64,000 nt of DNA, taken from NCBI GenBank assembly GCA_902535165.1, contig CACASE010000007.1:1-64000 (forward strand), given 5' to 3'. How positions within the stretch are numbered: position 1 is the stretch's first letter; every line of letters starts with the position of its first letter. Of this stretch, positions 39,653 to 49,771 are shown in pieces. The position numbers and the translations under genes are program-made. Under the pieces are notes generated by a model. It saw only the letters and a list, made by a program, of their open reading frames with translations. It was not told the origin of the DNA and ran no database searches. This DNA comes from an uncultured Bacteroidota bacterium. GTDB lineage: Bacteria; Bacteroidota; Bacteroidia; Flavobacteriales; Flavobacteriaceae.

Positions 39653-40336
39653 ATGGATATTTCTTCAATAAAAGTTTTAGTAGTAGACGATGACCCAGAT
39701 ATTGTTGAAATTTTAAAATATAACCTTAAAAATTCAGGTTATTCTGTAAAGTCTGCGGGTAATGGAGTTGAGGCTATAAAAAAAGCTAAAAAATTCATTC
39801 CTGATATAATACTAATGGATGTAATGATGCCTGAAATGTCTGGAATTGAGGCATGTGAAGAAATTAAAAATATTGATCAACTTAGTCAAGCTATTATTAT
39901 ATTCCTTTCAGCTAGAAGTGAGGATTACACTCAAATTTCAGCTTATGAAGCCGGAGCTGATGATTATATTTCAAAGCCAGTAAAACCAAAGATTCTACTT
40001 AAGAAAATTTCTAATATTGCTAAAAAAATTAATTCTGAAAAAAAAGCCCCGTGGATTATTGATTTAGGGTCAATTAAAATAAATAAAGAGGAATACGTTG
40101 CTATTAAAGATAAAAAAGAAATATTATTACCTAGAAAAGAATTTGAATTATTATTTTTATTAGCAACTAAGCCTGATAAAGTTTTCACTAGGGAGGAAAT
40201 AATGAATAAAGTTTGGGGAACCCAAGTTGTTGTTGGAGATAGAACAATTGATGTTCATGTAAGAAAGTTAAGAGAAAAAATTGGTGAAAAACATATAAAA
40301 ACATTGAAGGGTGTAGGTTACAAATTTAAGTCCTAG
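39653..40336 (+). CDS. Response regulator transcription factor (OmpR/PhoB type)
   Basis: VLVVDDDPDIVEIL, DVMMPEMSGIEACEE, winged-helix C-terminus ...VGDRTIDVHVRKLREKIG...GVGYKF. Confidence 0.94.
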   Translation: MDISSIKVLVVDDDPDIVEILKYNLKNSGYSVKSAGNGVEAIKKAKKFIPDIILMDVMMPEMSGIEACEEIKNIDQLSQAIIIFLSARSEDYTQISAYEAGADDYISKPVKPKILLKKISNIAKKINSEKKAPWIIDLGSIKINKEEYVAIKDKKEILLPRKEFELLFLLATKPDKVFTREEIMNKVWGTQVVVGDRTIDVHVRKLREKIGEKHIKTLKGVGYKFKS

Positions 40337-41365
40337 ATGTTCAAAATTAAAAGTAGACTTTTACTACTCATAATAACTTTATTTATCTCAGCTCTTATTT
40401 CATTCGCTTCATTACTATTGCTTTTTGGAATTGATAATTTAGGTTTTGTTGATTTTACTAAAGTTTTTTTATTAACCTTTTTAGTAGTTTATATACTTGG
40501 GAATGTGTATACTCGATCATTTTTATACTCCAAATTGAAAGAAATTTCCAAAGATATTCTTCCTGAGAAAAATATTAGTCAGACTGTAACAACTAACATG
40601 GAAGAGTTGGTTTCGGAAATCAAAGATTATGATTCAAAAAGAAAATCTGAGTTCTCAGAAATGAAAAAATTGGAATCATTTAGAAGAGAATTTATTGGGA
40701 ACTTAGCCCATGAAATAAAAACACCACTTTTTACAAGTCAAAGCTATATTTTAACACTACTTGATGGAGCTTTAAAGGATGAAAATGTAAACATTAAGTA
40801 TTTGAAAACTGCTTCTAAAGCAATCGACAGGTTAAACCTTATAGTTAAAGATTTGGATTTAATTACCAAAATTGAAAGTGGAGAATCAATTCTAAATAAG
40901 AATAAATTTGACATCATTAATCTTACAAAAAATGTCTTTGAAATGCTAGAATTTACAGCTAAAAAGAAAAAAATTAAGTTAACTGTAAATAAAGATAAAG
41001 GTTTAGAAACCAAGGTTAATGCAGATAAAGAAAAAATAGAGCAGGTATTAACAAATTTAATTGATAACTCAATTAAGTACGGTAAGGATAATGGAACAAC
41101 TGAGATAGTAATTCAAAGCTTAAATGAAGATAAAATAATTGTTAGAGTAACAGATAATGGTGTTGGTTTTAAAAAGGAGAACTATACGAGAATATTTGAA
41201 AGATTCTTTAGAGTTGATAGAAGTGGAAGTAGAAGTGCAGGAGGATCAGGTTTGGGACTTGCTATTGTAAAACACATAATTGATGCTCATGATGAAAAAA
41301 TATATGTTGAAAGTGAATTTGGTGTTGGATCAGAGTTTTCCTTTACTCTAGAAAAATCAAAATAG
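40337..41365 (+). CDS. Sensor histidine kinase (PhoR-like)
   Basis: EFIGNLAHEIKTPLFT H-box, LIDNSIKYGKDNG, VTDNGVGF, GGSGLGLAIVKHI. Confidence 0.94.
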   Translation: MFKIKSRLLLLIITLFISALISFASLLLLFGIDNLGFVDFTKVFLLTFLVVYILGNVYTRSFLYSKLKEISKDILPEKNISQTVTTNMEELVSEIKDYDSKRKSEFSEMKKLESFRREFIGNLAHEIKTPLFTSQSYILTLLDGALKDENVNIKYLKTASKAIDRLNLIVKDLDLITKIESGESILNKNKFDIINLTKNVFEMLEFTAKKKKIKLTVNKDKGLETKVNADKEKIEQVLTNLIDNSIKYGKDNGTTEIVIQSLNEDKIIVRVTDNGVGFKKENYTRIFERFFRVDRSGSRSAGGSGLGLAIVKHIIDAHDEKIYVESEFGVGSEFSFTLEKSK

Positions 41366-41384
41366 GTATTTTTATTAAAAAAAA

Positions 41385-42056
41385 TTGGGAAGTAAAAATA
41401 AGCTCAAGAGATTTAAAGAAAATTTAAACTTTAAAAATTTATTTCAGCCCGATAGAGATGAATTGATTAATAAATCTTTCAAATTAAAAGGCAAGTGGAA
41501 TAAGGATTTTTTTAAAAATGAAAATCCAATTGTATTAGAGCTTGGATGCGGTAAAGGTGAATACACTACAACACTTTCCAAATGGAATAATAATGTCAAT
41601 TACATTGGGATAGATATCAAAGGTGCCAGAATTTGGAAAGGTGCTAAAGACTCATTTGAAAACCATCTAAAAAATGTTTGTTTTATTAGAACTCAAATTG
41701 AATTGATTGATCATTTTTTCTCGAAAAATGAAGTTGATGAAATTTGGATTACCTTTCCTGACCCACAACAAAAAATACAGAGAAAAAAACATAGATTAAC
41801 AAACCCTAATTTTTTGAAAATGTATAAAAAAATTCTAAAAAAAGGCGGTATAGTAAACTTAAAAACAGATAGTGAATTTCTTCACGGCTACACTCTTGGA
41901 TTAATCGAAGCAATGGGCATTACACCAATTTTTTCTAACCATGACATATATTCAAATAATAATGCTCCCAGAGAGGCTCTTGAAATTCAAACATTTTATG
42001 AAAAAAAGTTTTTAGACAGTAAAAAAATTACTTTTCTTCAATTTAAATTTGATTGA
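41385..42056 (+). CDS. trmB: tRNA (guanine-N7-)-methyltransferase
   Basis: VLELGCGKGEYTTTLS, YIGIDIKGARIWKGA, EIWITFPDPQQKIQRKKHRLTNP. Confidence 0.95.
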   Translation: MGSKNKLKRFKENLNFKNLFQPDRDELINKSFKLKGKWNKDFFKNENPIVLELGCGKGEYTTTLSKWNNNVNYIGIDIKGARIWKGAKDSFENHLKNVCFIRTQIELIDHFFSKNEVDEIWITFPDPQQKIQRKKHRLTNPNFLKMYKKILKKGGIVNLKTDSEFLHGYTLGLIEAMGITPIFSNHDIYSNNNAPREALEIQTFYEKKFLDSKKITFLQFKFD

Positions 42057-42058
42057 TA

Positions 42059-42388
42059 ATGTCTAAAAAATTTTCTTTTGAAGAAGTTTACAAAGTAGTC
42101 AAACAAATTCCTCATGGCAAGGTGACTACTTATGGTGCCATTGCTAATTATTTAGGTTCTGGAAAAAGTGCTAGAACAGTTGGCTGGGCTATGAATTCTT
42201 CTCATCAATATAATGATATACCCGCTCACAGAGTAGTAAATAGAAATGGTTGTTTAACTGGAAAACATCACTTCAATGGCACTAATTTGATGAAGCAACT
42301 ACTAGAAAATGAGGGAATGGTTATTAAAAATGATCAAATTGTTGATTTTAAATCTTTTTTTTGGAATCCAAAAAAAGGTTTAAAATAA
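42059..42388 (+). CDS. Alkyltransferase-like protein (MGMT fold; Cys active site replaced, PAHR)
   Basis: VYKVVKQIPHGKVTTYGAIANYLG..SARTVGWAMN...DIPAHRVVNRNGCLTG. Confidence 0.9.
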   Translation: MSKKFSFEEVYKVVKQIPHGKVTTYGAIANYLGSGKSARTVGWAMNSSHQYNDIPAHRVVNRNGCLTGKHHFNGTNLMKQLLENEGMVIKNDQIVDFKSFFWNPKKGLK

Positions 42389-42400
42389 GACACATAGTCA

Positions 42401-42408
42401 TATATTTG
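42401..42408 (+). promoter_or_regulatory. Putative -7 element TATATTTG upstream of the Mrp/ApbC gene
   Basis: TANNTTTG match 13 nt before ATG at 42422. Confidence 0.5.
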
Positions 42409-42421
42409 TACTGTAAAATAT

Positions 42422-43519
42422 ATGAGTAATTTAAAATTTAAAAAAGAAGACATCATTGCTGTTCTTAAGAGTGTTTTGAAAGAAGACCAAATTGTTAATA
42501 TTAATAATTTTAACAATGAAGTATTATTAGATATTATTCCATCTAATCCAACGCACAAAGCAAAATCCGAATTATCTAAAACAATTATCGAAACCCTAAA
42601 AAATGATTACAACTCAAATTTTGATTATAAAATAGATTTTAAGTCTATACCTAAAACAATTCAAAATAATGATAGTGAAGTATTATCATCTGTTAAAAAT
42701 GTGATAGCAATATCATCTGCAAAAGGAGGGGTCGGAAAATCAACAGTTACATCTAACATTGCTGTAACCCTCAAGGAAATGGGCTTTAAGGTTGGTATAC
42801 TTGATGCGGATATTTATGGACCATCAATGCACATAATGTTTGATTTGATTGGTAGAAAGCCATTAGCAGTAGATGTTGATGGTAAATCAAAAATGAAACC
42901 TATTGAAAGTTTTGGCATTAAAATACTTTCAATTGGTTTTTTCACTAAAATGGATCAGGCTGTTATTTGGAGGGGTCCTATGGCTACAAAAGCACTAAAC
43001 CAATTAATTTTTGATGCAGATTGGGGAGATTTAGATTTTTTATTAATTGATTTACCACCAGGCACTGGTGATATTCATTTAAGTATTATGCAAAAAATAT
43101 CAGTAAATGGAGCTGTTGTGGTAAGCACACCGCAAATTGTTGCACTGGCTGATGCAAGAAAAGGTGTTACAATGTACAGACAAGAAAACATAAATATCCC
43201 AATTTTAGGTATTGTTGAGAATATGTCATATTACATTCCAGATTTAAAAACTCAAGAAAAACATTATATCTTTGGAAAAGATGGGGCAAAAAATATGTCA
43301 GAAGACTTTGACATACCCTTTTTAGGAGAAGTTCCAATCATTCAAGGTTTGCGTGAAGCAGGAGATATTGGTAGGCCAGGTGCATTACAGGATGATTCTG
43401 AAATAAAGAAGATATTTTCTGAAATGACGAAAACCTTAATTGAATGCTTGTTGGAGAGAAATAAAAAACTACCTCCAACTGAAATTTTAAAAATTAAAAC
43501 CATGGCAGGTTGCTCTTAA
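42422..43519 (+). CDS. apbC: Mrp/NBP35 (ApbC) Fe-S cluster carrier ATPase
   Basis: IAISSAKGGVGKSTVTSNIAVTL, LDADIYGPSMHIMF, LIDLPPGTGDIHLS. Confidence 0.94.
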   Translation: MSNLKFKKEDIIAVLKSVLKEDQIVNINNFNNEVLLDIIPSNPTHKAKSELSKTIIETLKNDYNSNFDYKIDFKSIPKTIQNNDSEVLSSVKNVIAISSAKGGVGKSTVTSNIAVTLKEMGFKVGILDADIYGPSMHIMFDLIGRKPLAVDVDGKSKMKPIESFGIKILSIGFFTKMDQAVIWRGPMATKALNQLIFDADWGDLDFLLIDLPPGTGDIHLSIMQKISVNGAVVVSTPQIVALADARKGVTMYRQENINIPILGIVENMSYYIPDLKTQEKHYIFGKDGAKNMSEDFDIPFLGEVPIIQGLREAGDIGRPGALQDDSEIKKIFSEMTKTLIECLLERNKKLPPTEILKIKTMAGCS

Positions 43520-43522
43520 ATT

Positions 43523-43756
43523 ATGGACAAGAAAATCATAAATAATATAGAAAAAGCATTGGACGAAATAAGACCATTTTTACAATCAGATGGAGGAAAT
43601 ATTGAATTGGTTGATGTAAAGAATGATACTGTAAAAGTTAGGTTATTGGGAAACTGTATTGACTGCAGTGTAAATCAAATGACCTTAAAAAATGGAGTTG
43701 AAATGACAATTAAAAAACATGCTCCATCAATTCAAAAAGTTATAAACGTAGAATGA
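43523..43756 (+). CDS. NifU family Fe-S scaffold
   Basis: EIRPFLQSDGGNIELV, LLGNCIDCSVNQMTLKNGVE. Confidence 0.92.
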   Translation: MDKKIINNIEKALDEIRPFLQSDGGNIELVDVKNDTVKVRLLGNCIDCSVNQMTLKNGVEMTIKKHAPSIQKVINVE

Positions 43757-44802
43757 TTGATACTGATATTGCAGTAATTGGAGCTGGACCGACAGGCTTG
43801 TTTACAGTTTTTGAAGCTGGTCTTTTGGGAATGAGATGCCATTTAATAGACTCATTATCAAAACCAGGGGGTCAATGTTCAGAAATTTATCCAAACAAAC
43901 CAATTTATGACATACCTGCTTACCCTGAAATCAAAGCAGGGGAGTTAGTAGATAAACTTCTTGAGCAAATTAAACCATTTAGTCCTGGTTACTCTTTAGG
44001 TGAAACTGCAGAGGGATTATCTAAGGAGGATGATAAATTCATAATTACAACAGATAAAAAAACAAAAATTTCTGCAAAAGTTATTGCAATTGCAGGAGGA
44101 TTAGGAAATTTTGAACCAAGAAAACCTAAACTTGAAAATCTAGAAAAATATGAGGATAATGGTGTTCAGTATGGTGTATTAGATCCTGAAAAATTTAGAA
44201 ATAAATCTGTGATAATTTCAGGTGGTGGAGATTCAGCATTAGATTGGACAATTGTTCTGTCTGAAATAGCAAAAAAAGTCACTCTGATTCATAGAAGAAA
44301 TCAATTCAGAGGAGCTGTGGACTCAGTAAATAAAATTCAAAAATTAAAAGACAAAGGTATTCTTGAAATATTAACACCTGCAGTAATTAGTAAATTACAT
44401 GGTGATAAAAAATTAGAGAATGTTGAAATTAAAGTGGAAGATAAAAGTTTAAATTTAGCTACAGATTATTTAATTCCCTTATATGGTTTAGTTCCGAAGA
44501 TGGATGTTTTTAAAAGTTGGGGATTAGAAATTGATAAAAATGCAATAAAGGTTAATAATTCACTAGACTATCAAACTAATAAAAATGGTATTTATGCTAT
44601 TGGGGATATAAATTCATATCCTGGAAAATTAAAACTTATATTATCAGGATTTCATGAGGCAGCAATTATGTGTCACAGTGCATTTCAAATTGTAAATCCT
44701 GGTAAAAAAAATGTTTTAAAGTATACAACTGTCTCAGGTATTTCTGGTTTTGATGGTTCAAAGAAAGAACCAAAAAAAACTGAAATAAATTCATTTAAAT
44801 AA
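43753..44802 (+). CDS. Ferredoxin--NADP reductase-like FAD oxidoreductase
   Basis: DIAVIGAGPTGLFTVFEAGLLGMRCHLIDSL, GGQCSEIYPNKPIYDIPAYP, GDSALDW, AIGDINSYPGKLKLI. Confidence 0.93.
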   Translation: MIDTDIAVIGAGPTGLFTVFEAGLLGMRCHLIDSLSKPGGQCSEIYPNKPIYDIPAYPEIKAGELVDKLLEQIKPFSPGYSLGETAEGLSKEDDKFIITTDKKTKISAKVIAIAGGLGNFEPRKPKLENLEKYEDNGVQYGVLDPEKFRNKSVIISGGGDSALDWTIVLSEIAKKVTLIHRRNQFRGAVDSVNKIQKLKDKGILEILTPAVISKLHGDKKLENVEIKVEDKSLNLATDYLIPLYGLVPKMDVFKSWGLEIDKNAIKVNNSLDYQTNKNGIYAIGDINSYPGKLKLILSGFHEAAIMCHSAFQIVNPGKKNVLKYTTVSGISGFDGSKKEPKKTEINSFK

Positions 44803-45870
44803 ATGATATTTAAACCAACGTATAAATTAGATTTCGATAAAGAAAATTTATCTGGATTTACTGGTTGGAAATCACCCTCAAATATTGCATTAATTAAATA
44901 CTGGGGAAAAAAGGAATTACAAATTCCAATGAATCCATCATTAAGTTTCACACTAACTAATTGCTATAGTTCAACAAGTATAGACTATAGTTTTAGTAAA
45001 GATGGTTTTAAATATGAGTTTTATTTTCATGATGAGTTAAAACCTGAATTCAATAAAAAGTTGGATATTTTTTTTGAAAGAGTGATTGAGTACTTACCCG
45101 TTCTCCAAAAACTTTCATTAAAAATTAAATCAAAAAATACGTTTCCACATAGTAGTGGAATAGCATCATCTGCGTCAGCATTTAGTTCTCTTGCTTTGTG
45201 TTTGGTTGATATTGAAAAATCCATTACCAAAATAGATGATTTTTATTCTAAATCCTCATTTATTTCAAGATTGGGTTCTGGAAGTGCATGTAGAAGTGTG
45301 TATGGACCAGCTGCAATTTGGGGAGAAACAAATTTGATAGCTGACAGTAATAACCTTTATTCTGTACCCTTTAAACTCTCAACCTATTTTGATCAATATT
45401 GTGATACAATCTTGATTGTTGATGAAGGATCAAAATCGGTATCAAGTTCAGTTGGACATGATTTAATGAATAAACATCAATTTAAAAACAATAGAATTCT
45501 TCAAGCAAATAAAAATTTTGAAAAAATAACTCAATTTATAAATCATCAGAATGTTTCAGATTTTTCTAAGATTGTAGAGAATGAAGCTTTGACTTTACAC
45601 GCTATGATGTTATCATCAAATCCATCTTTCATTTTATTTAAACCAAATACTATAAACATAATTAATAAAGTTTGGAGTTTTAGAAAACAAAATGATTGTT
45701 CTCTGTGTTTCACTTTAGATGCTGGGGCTAATTTACATTTATTATATCACAAAAATGATTTTGATTTAGTCCAAAAGTTCGTCAAAAATGAATTATTAGT
45801 TTTTTGCTCTGGTGGAAAATATATCGATGATAAATTAGGTTCAGGACCTGAAAAAATAATCTCATCCTAA
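44803..45870 (+). CDS. mvaD: Diphosphomevalonate decarboxylase
   Basis: WKSPSNIALIKYWGKKELQIPMNPSLSFTLTNCYSSTSI, SSGIASSASAFSSLALCLVDIE, GSGSACRSVYG. Confidence 0.94.
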   Translation: MIFKPTYKLDFDKENLSGFTGWKSPSNIALIKYWGKKELQIPMNPSLSFTLTNCYSSTSIDYSFSKDGFKYEFYFHDELKPEFNKKLDIFFERVIEYLPVLQKLSLKIKSKNTFPHSSGIASSASAFSSLALCLVDIEKSITKIDDFYSKSSFISRLGSGSACRSVYGPAAIWGETNLIADSNNLYSVPFKLSTYFDQYCDTILIVDEGSKSVSSSVGHDLMNKHQFKNNRILQANKNFEKITQFINHQNVSDFSKIVENEALTLHAMMLSSNPSFILFKPNTINIINKVWSFRKQNDCSLCFTLDAGANLHLLYHKNDFDLVQKFVKNELLVFCSGGKYIDDKLGSGPEKIISS

Positions 45871-46797
45871 ATGAATTCATCTTCTTTTTTTGCTAAGATT
45901 TTACTTTTCGGTGAGTATGGTATAATAAAAAATTCTAAAGGAATTTCAATTCCTTTCAATAACTATTCTGGATCTTTAAAAATTGACAAACCATTAAATG
46001 ATAAGATTAAATTATCCAATGAACAAATAAAAAGTTTTTATGATTTTTTAAAATTAAAATTTGATAATAATGAATTTAATTTTAAAAGATTTAAATCTGA
46101 TATTGATGATGGACTATATTTTAAAAGTTCTATTCCCTTAGGCTATGGAGTTGGAAGTAGTGGAGCACTAGTAGCCGCTGTTTATGATAATTATTCATTA
46201 AAGAAAATTAAAATAAAAAAGAAAATAGATACAGAAAAAATTATCATTCTAAAAAATATTTTTTCAAAGATGGAATCTTTTTTTCATGGTGAATCATCTG
46301 GCCTAGATCCAATTAATAGCTATTTGTCTAACCCTATATTAATTAGGTCAAAAAATGATATCGAAACCACCTCAATTCCTAAGCAGATAAAAAATGGAAA
46401 TAAAGGTTTTTTCTTGCTTGACAGTGGGGTGTCAAGTAATACAAGAATGCTAGTAAATAAATTTTTAGAATCTATTAAAAACGAGGAATTTGAACAATTA
46501 TTTCAAAACGAATTTGTTGAATTCACAAATTTATGCATTGACGATTTTTTGAATTCAAAGTTTATTTCACTTCAAAAAAATATTAAAAAATTATCCAAAT
46601 TCACATATGAGAATTTTAAAGATATGATCCCTAAACAATTTGGTTCAATTTGGAGTAAGGGATATAACTCTGATGATTATTTTTTAAAGCTCTGTGGCTC
46701 TGGAGGAGGAGGGTTTATATTGGGTTTTTCTTCAAATCTGGCTAAATCACAAGAATTATTAAAAGATTATAATTTTAAAGTAGTGTTAACTTATTAA
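45871..46797 (+). CDS. Mevalonate kinase (GHMP)
   Basis: AKILLFGEYGIIKNSKGISIP, PLGYGVGSSGALVAAVY, HGESSGLDPINSYLSNPILI. Confidence 0.85.
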   Translation: MNSSSFFAKILLFGEYGIIKNSKGISIPFNNYSGSLKIDKPLNDKIKLSNEQIKSFYDFLKLKFDNNEFNFKRFKSDIDDGLYFKSSIPLGYGVGSSGALVAAVYDNYSLKKIKIKKKIDTEKIIILKNIFSKMESFFHGESSGLDPINSYLSNPILIRSKNDIETTSIPKQIKNGNKGFFLLDSGVSSNTRMLVNKFLESIKNEEFEQLFQNEFVEFTNLCIDDFLNSKFISLQKNIKKLSKFTYENFKDMIPKQFGSIWSKGYNSDDYFLKLCGSGGGGFILGFSSNLAKSQELLKDYNFKVVLTY

Positions 46798-46798
46798 A

Positions 46799-47512
46799 TT
46801 ATCTAGTTGCCCATTTTAATCCTCTAGTCAATAACTTCCAAGCATTTTCATTGTTTGTAAATTCATTTGGGTTATGACCAATTGTTAAACAGAAAACTTT
46901 ACCTTTTCCATATAATTTTTTCCATGCTATAGGCATTACCACGCCATCTATTTCAGGAAAATATTTTCCATCAAATGTAGTTGTTGCAATAATATCTATA
47001 TTGGGATCAAAATGGACATACCATTGTTCTGAAAAAAGTTCGAAATCCATAATACCTACAGTTAACTCATCATTTAATATATTAACAATAAATTTCACTT
47101 TGCCCCCTGGGTGACTAACCCATTGTCCACCGACCATAAATTGATAAGATGGATTATTTCTAAATGAATCTGCTATACCTCCGTGTGCACCTGAAAAACC
47201 AACACCATTTTTAACTGCCTTAAGTAAATTATTTAATTCCAATTCATTGATTTGACCCATTGTTATAGATTGAATTATTAGGTCATATTTGATTAATTCT
47301 TCATAATCACTGTAAGCATCAACACCATTATGAATTTTGTAATTCACGTTTTCAGAAATTAGCCATTTTTCGATATGTTTTGCAAACAATTCTGGCTGAT
47401 GTCCATCCCAACCTCCCCAGACAACTAAAATATTTTTATCTTTTAAATTTTGACCAAAAGAAAAATTTAACGTTATAGCAAATAGTATGAGGTAAATAGT
47501 ATTTTTTTTCAT
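46799..47512 (-). CDS. ThuA domain-containing protein, exported
   Basis: LVVWGGWDGHQPELFAKHIEKWL, GVGFSGAHGGIADSFRNNPSYQFMVGGQWVSHPGG. Confidence 0.9.
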   Translation of the reverse strand: MKKNTIYLILFAITLNFSFGQNLKDKNILVVWGGWDGHQPELFAKHIEKWLISENVNYKIHNGVDAYSDYEELIKYDLIIQSITMGQINELELNNLLKAVKNGVGFSGAHGGIADSFRNNPSYQFMVGGQWVSHPGGKVKFIVNILNDELTVGIMDFELFSEQWYVHFDPNIDIIATTTFDGKYFPEIDGVVMPIAWKKLYGKGKVFCLTIGHNPNEFTNNENAWKLLTRGLKWATR

Positions 47513-47561
47513 TATTATTTTTTAAATTTATGAAATCAGAATTTAATCCAACTAATAAACT

Positions 47562-49022
47562 ATGAAAAACAAAAGGAGAAATTTTTTAAAAAAGTCAGCT
47601 GCAGTGGGTGCTGGGTTTTTTATTGTTCCACGTAATGTTCTAGGTGGAAATGGATTTATATCGCCAAGTGACCAATTAAATATTGCTGCGATAGGTGCTG
47701 GGGGAAAGGGTAATGACATTACTGATTCTTGGGCAAGTGGAGAAAGAGTTATTGCACTTTGTGATGTTCATCCTGATGGAGAACATGGAGTTACTGACTC
47801 GAGAAAAACATATCCCAAAGCAAATTTTTATGTTGATTTTAGAGAAATGCTTGATAAAGAAAAAGATTTAGATGCTGTTACAATTAGTACCCCTGACCAC
47901 ACACATGCCGTAATTGCCATTAATGCAATGAATAGAGGGTTACACGTCTATGTTCAAAAACCACTAACTCATAATATTGAAGAAGCCAGAGTTTTAACTC
48001 AGATTGCCGCAAAAAATAAAGTGGTTACTCAGATGGGTAACCAGGGAGGATCAAGTTCTGGAGTTGTTAAAATCCAAGAATGGGTAGATAAGAAGATGAT
48101 TGGAAAAATTAATAAAATCTATGCTTGGACTAACAGACCAGTATGGCCTCAAGGTTTTGACATGAAGGATAATAATGAGGTTAAACCACCAAATTTAAAT
48201 TGGGATTTATGGCTAGGACCTGCTGCTTCCTCAAAGTATACATCACAACTTCACCCATTTAATTGGAGAGGTTGGTGGGATTATGGTACGGGTGCTTTGG
48301 GTGATATGGCATGCCATATATTGGACGCTCCATATAAAACTCTAGGCTTGCATTATCCAACAGACGTTGAGTGTAGTGTAGGTCAGGTATTTGAGCAAGC
48401 CTGGAGCCAAAATTTTGTTCCTAAAGGTTGTCCAGCGTCATCAATTGTGACAATCAATTTTAATAAAACTGAAAAAAATGATTCAAAAATTCAATTAGTC
48501 TGGATGGATGGAGGTTTAAGGCCCAGCCACCCAGAAGCTATACCAGCAGATGATTTCTTAGGTGAAGTAAATAGTACCAATGGCGTTCTTATGATTGGTG
48601 AAAAAGGCGTGATTTCATGTGGAGTATATGGATTAGAGCCTAAGCTTTACAGAAAAGGTAAAGAAACTATTGTTTTTAAAACACCAGATAGAAGTAATTT
48701 GGATTACAATCACCACATGGAATGGATTAATGGAATAAAAGCAGGTTATGGAAGTGATGAGTATAAAAAAATTACTGCACCATTTGAATATGCTGGACCA
48801 TTTACTGAGACGGTCCTAATGGGTAATCTTGCAATAAGATCTTACATGAGTATGGGTAAAGATAAGCCTGAGTATGCACCAAATAGATATCATACATCAG
48901 AATACAATAAATTCGTTGGAAGAAAAAAATTATTATGGGATGGAGAAAATATGAAAATCACGAATTTTGATGAAGCAAATCAATTTGTTGGTAGAATTAG
49001 GAGACAAGGTTGGGAACTTTAA
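47562..49022 (+). CDS. Gfo/Idh/MocA family oxidoreductase with Tat signal
   Basis: MKNKRRNFLKKSAAVGAGFF; IAAIGAGGKGNDI; VTISTPDHTHAVIAINAMNRGLHVYVQKPLTHNIEEAR. Confidence 0.92.
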   Translation: MKNKRRNFLKKSAAVGAGFFIVPRNVLGGNGFISPSDQLNIAAIGAGGKGNDITDSWASGERVIALCDVHPDGEHGVTDSRKTYPKANFYVDFREMLDKEKDLDAVTISTPDHTHAVIAINAMNRGLHVYVQKPLTHNIEEARVLTQIAAKNKVVTQMGNQGGSSSGVVKIQEWVDKKMIGKINKIYAWTNRPVWPQGFDMKDNNEVKPPNLNWDLWLGPAASSKYTSQLHPFNWRGWWDYGTGALGDMACHILDAPYKTLGLHYPTDVECSVGQVFEQAWSQNFVPKGCPASSIVTINFNKTEKNDSKIQLVWMDGGLRPSHPEAIPADDFLGEVNSTNGVLMIGEKGVISCGVYGLEPKLYRKGKETIVFKTPDRSNLDYNHHMEWINGIKAGYGSDEYKKITAPFEYAGPFTETVLMGNLAIRSYMSMGKDKPEYAPNRYHTSEYNKFVGRKKLLWDGENMKITNFDEANQFVGRIRRQGWEL

Positions 49023-49023
49023 A

Positions 49024-49767
49024 ATGAAAAAACTTTTATTTTTTTTCATTATGATTATTTCATTTTCATGCTCAAATGAAAAAAATTGGGTTGTTTTATT
49101 AAATGACAATGATCTGAATGGCTGGCATTACTATAATGATAACGGAAACAAAATTGGTTGGAGTGTTGAAAATGGTATTCTATCCTTTGATCCGACTTTA
49201 GCTAAATTTAAACGTGATCAAGATGGGAATACTATTAATGACGAGAATGGAAATCCAAAGATTGAAAGAAATGATATTGTCACTGATTTAGATTATGAAA
49301 ATTTTAAAATATATTTTGAGTGGAAAGTTGACTCTCTCACCAACAGCGGTTTTATGTGGGGAGTTAAAGAGGGTGATCAATATGAGGAGCCATATGTTAC
49401 TGGACCAGAAATACAAATTATGGATAATGAATATCCAGACGGTATAAAAGCAGGTAGTTTATATGGGATGGTATATCCAGAAGAAGATATGTCTAAGCCT
49501 GTGGGTGAGTGGAATTCATATTTAATAACTATCGACTATAAAAATAATTTTGGAAATGTAATTTTCAATGGAAAAGAAGTTGTTAATTTTCCGGTTGAGG
49601 GTAAAGAGTGGGATTCTATGGTAGCTGGCACAAAATTTGCTAATTGTGATGAGAAGCCATGGGATAATTGTGAGTTTGGAAAATTTAAGTCTGGAAAAAT
49701 ATGTTTACAAGATCATGGTGGATCAATTTATTTTAGAAACATTAAAATTAAAGAACTAGAACTTTAG
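49024..49767 (+). CDS. DUF1080 (3-keto-disaccharide hydrolase-type) lipoprotein
   Basis: MKKLLFFFIMIISFSCSN; WVVLLNDNDLNGWHYYND; SGFMWGVKEGDQYEEPYVTGPEIQIMDN. Confidence 0.9.
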   Translation: MKKLLFFFIMIISFSCSNEKNWVVLLNDNDLNGWHYYNDNGNKIGWSVENGILSFDPTLAKFKRDQDGNTINDENGNPKIERNDIVTDLDYENFKIYFEWKVDSLTNSGFMWGVKEGDQYEEPYVTGPEIQIMDNEYPDGIKAGSLYGMVYPEEDMSKPVGEWNSYLITIDYKNNFGNVIFNGKEVVNFPVEGKEWDSMVAGTKFANCDEKPWDNCEFGKFKSGKICLQDHGGSIYFRNIKIKELEL

Positions 49768-49771
49768 ATTT

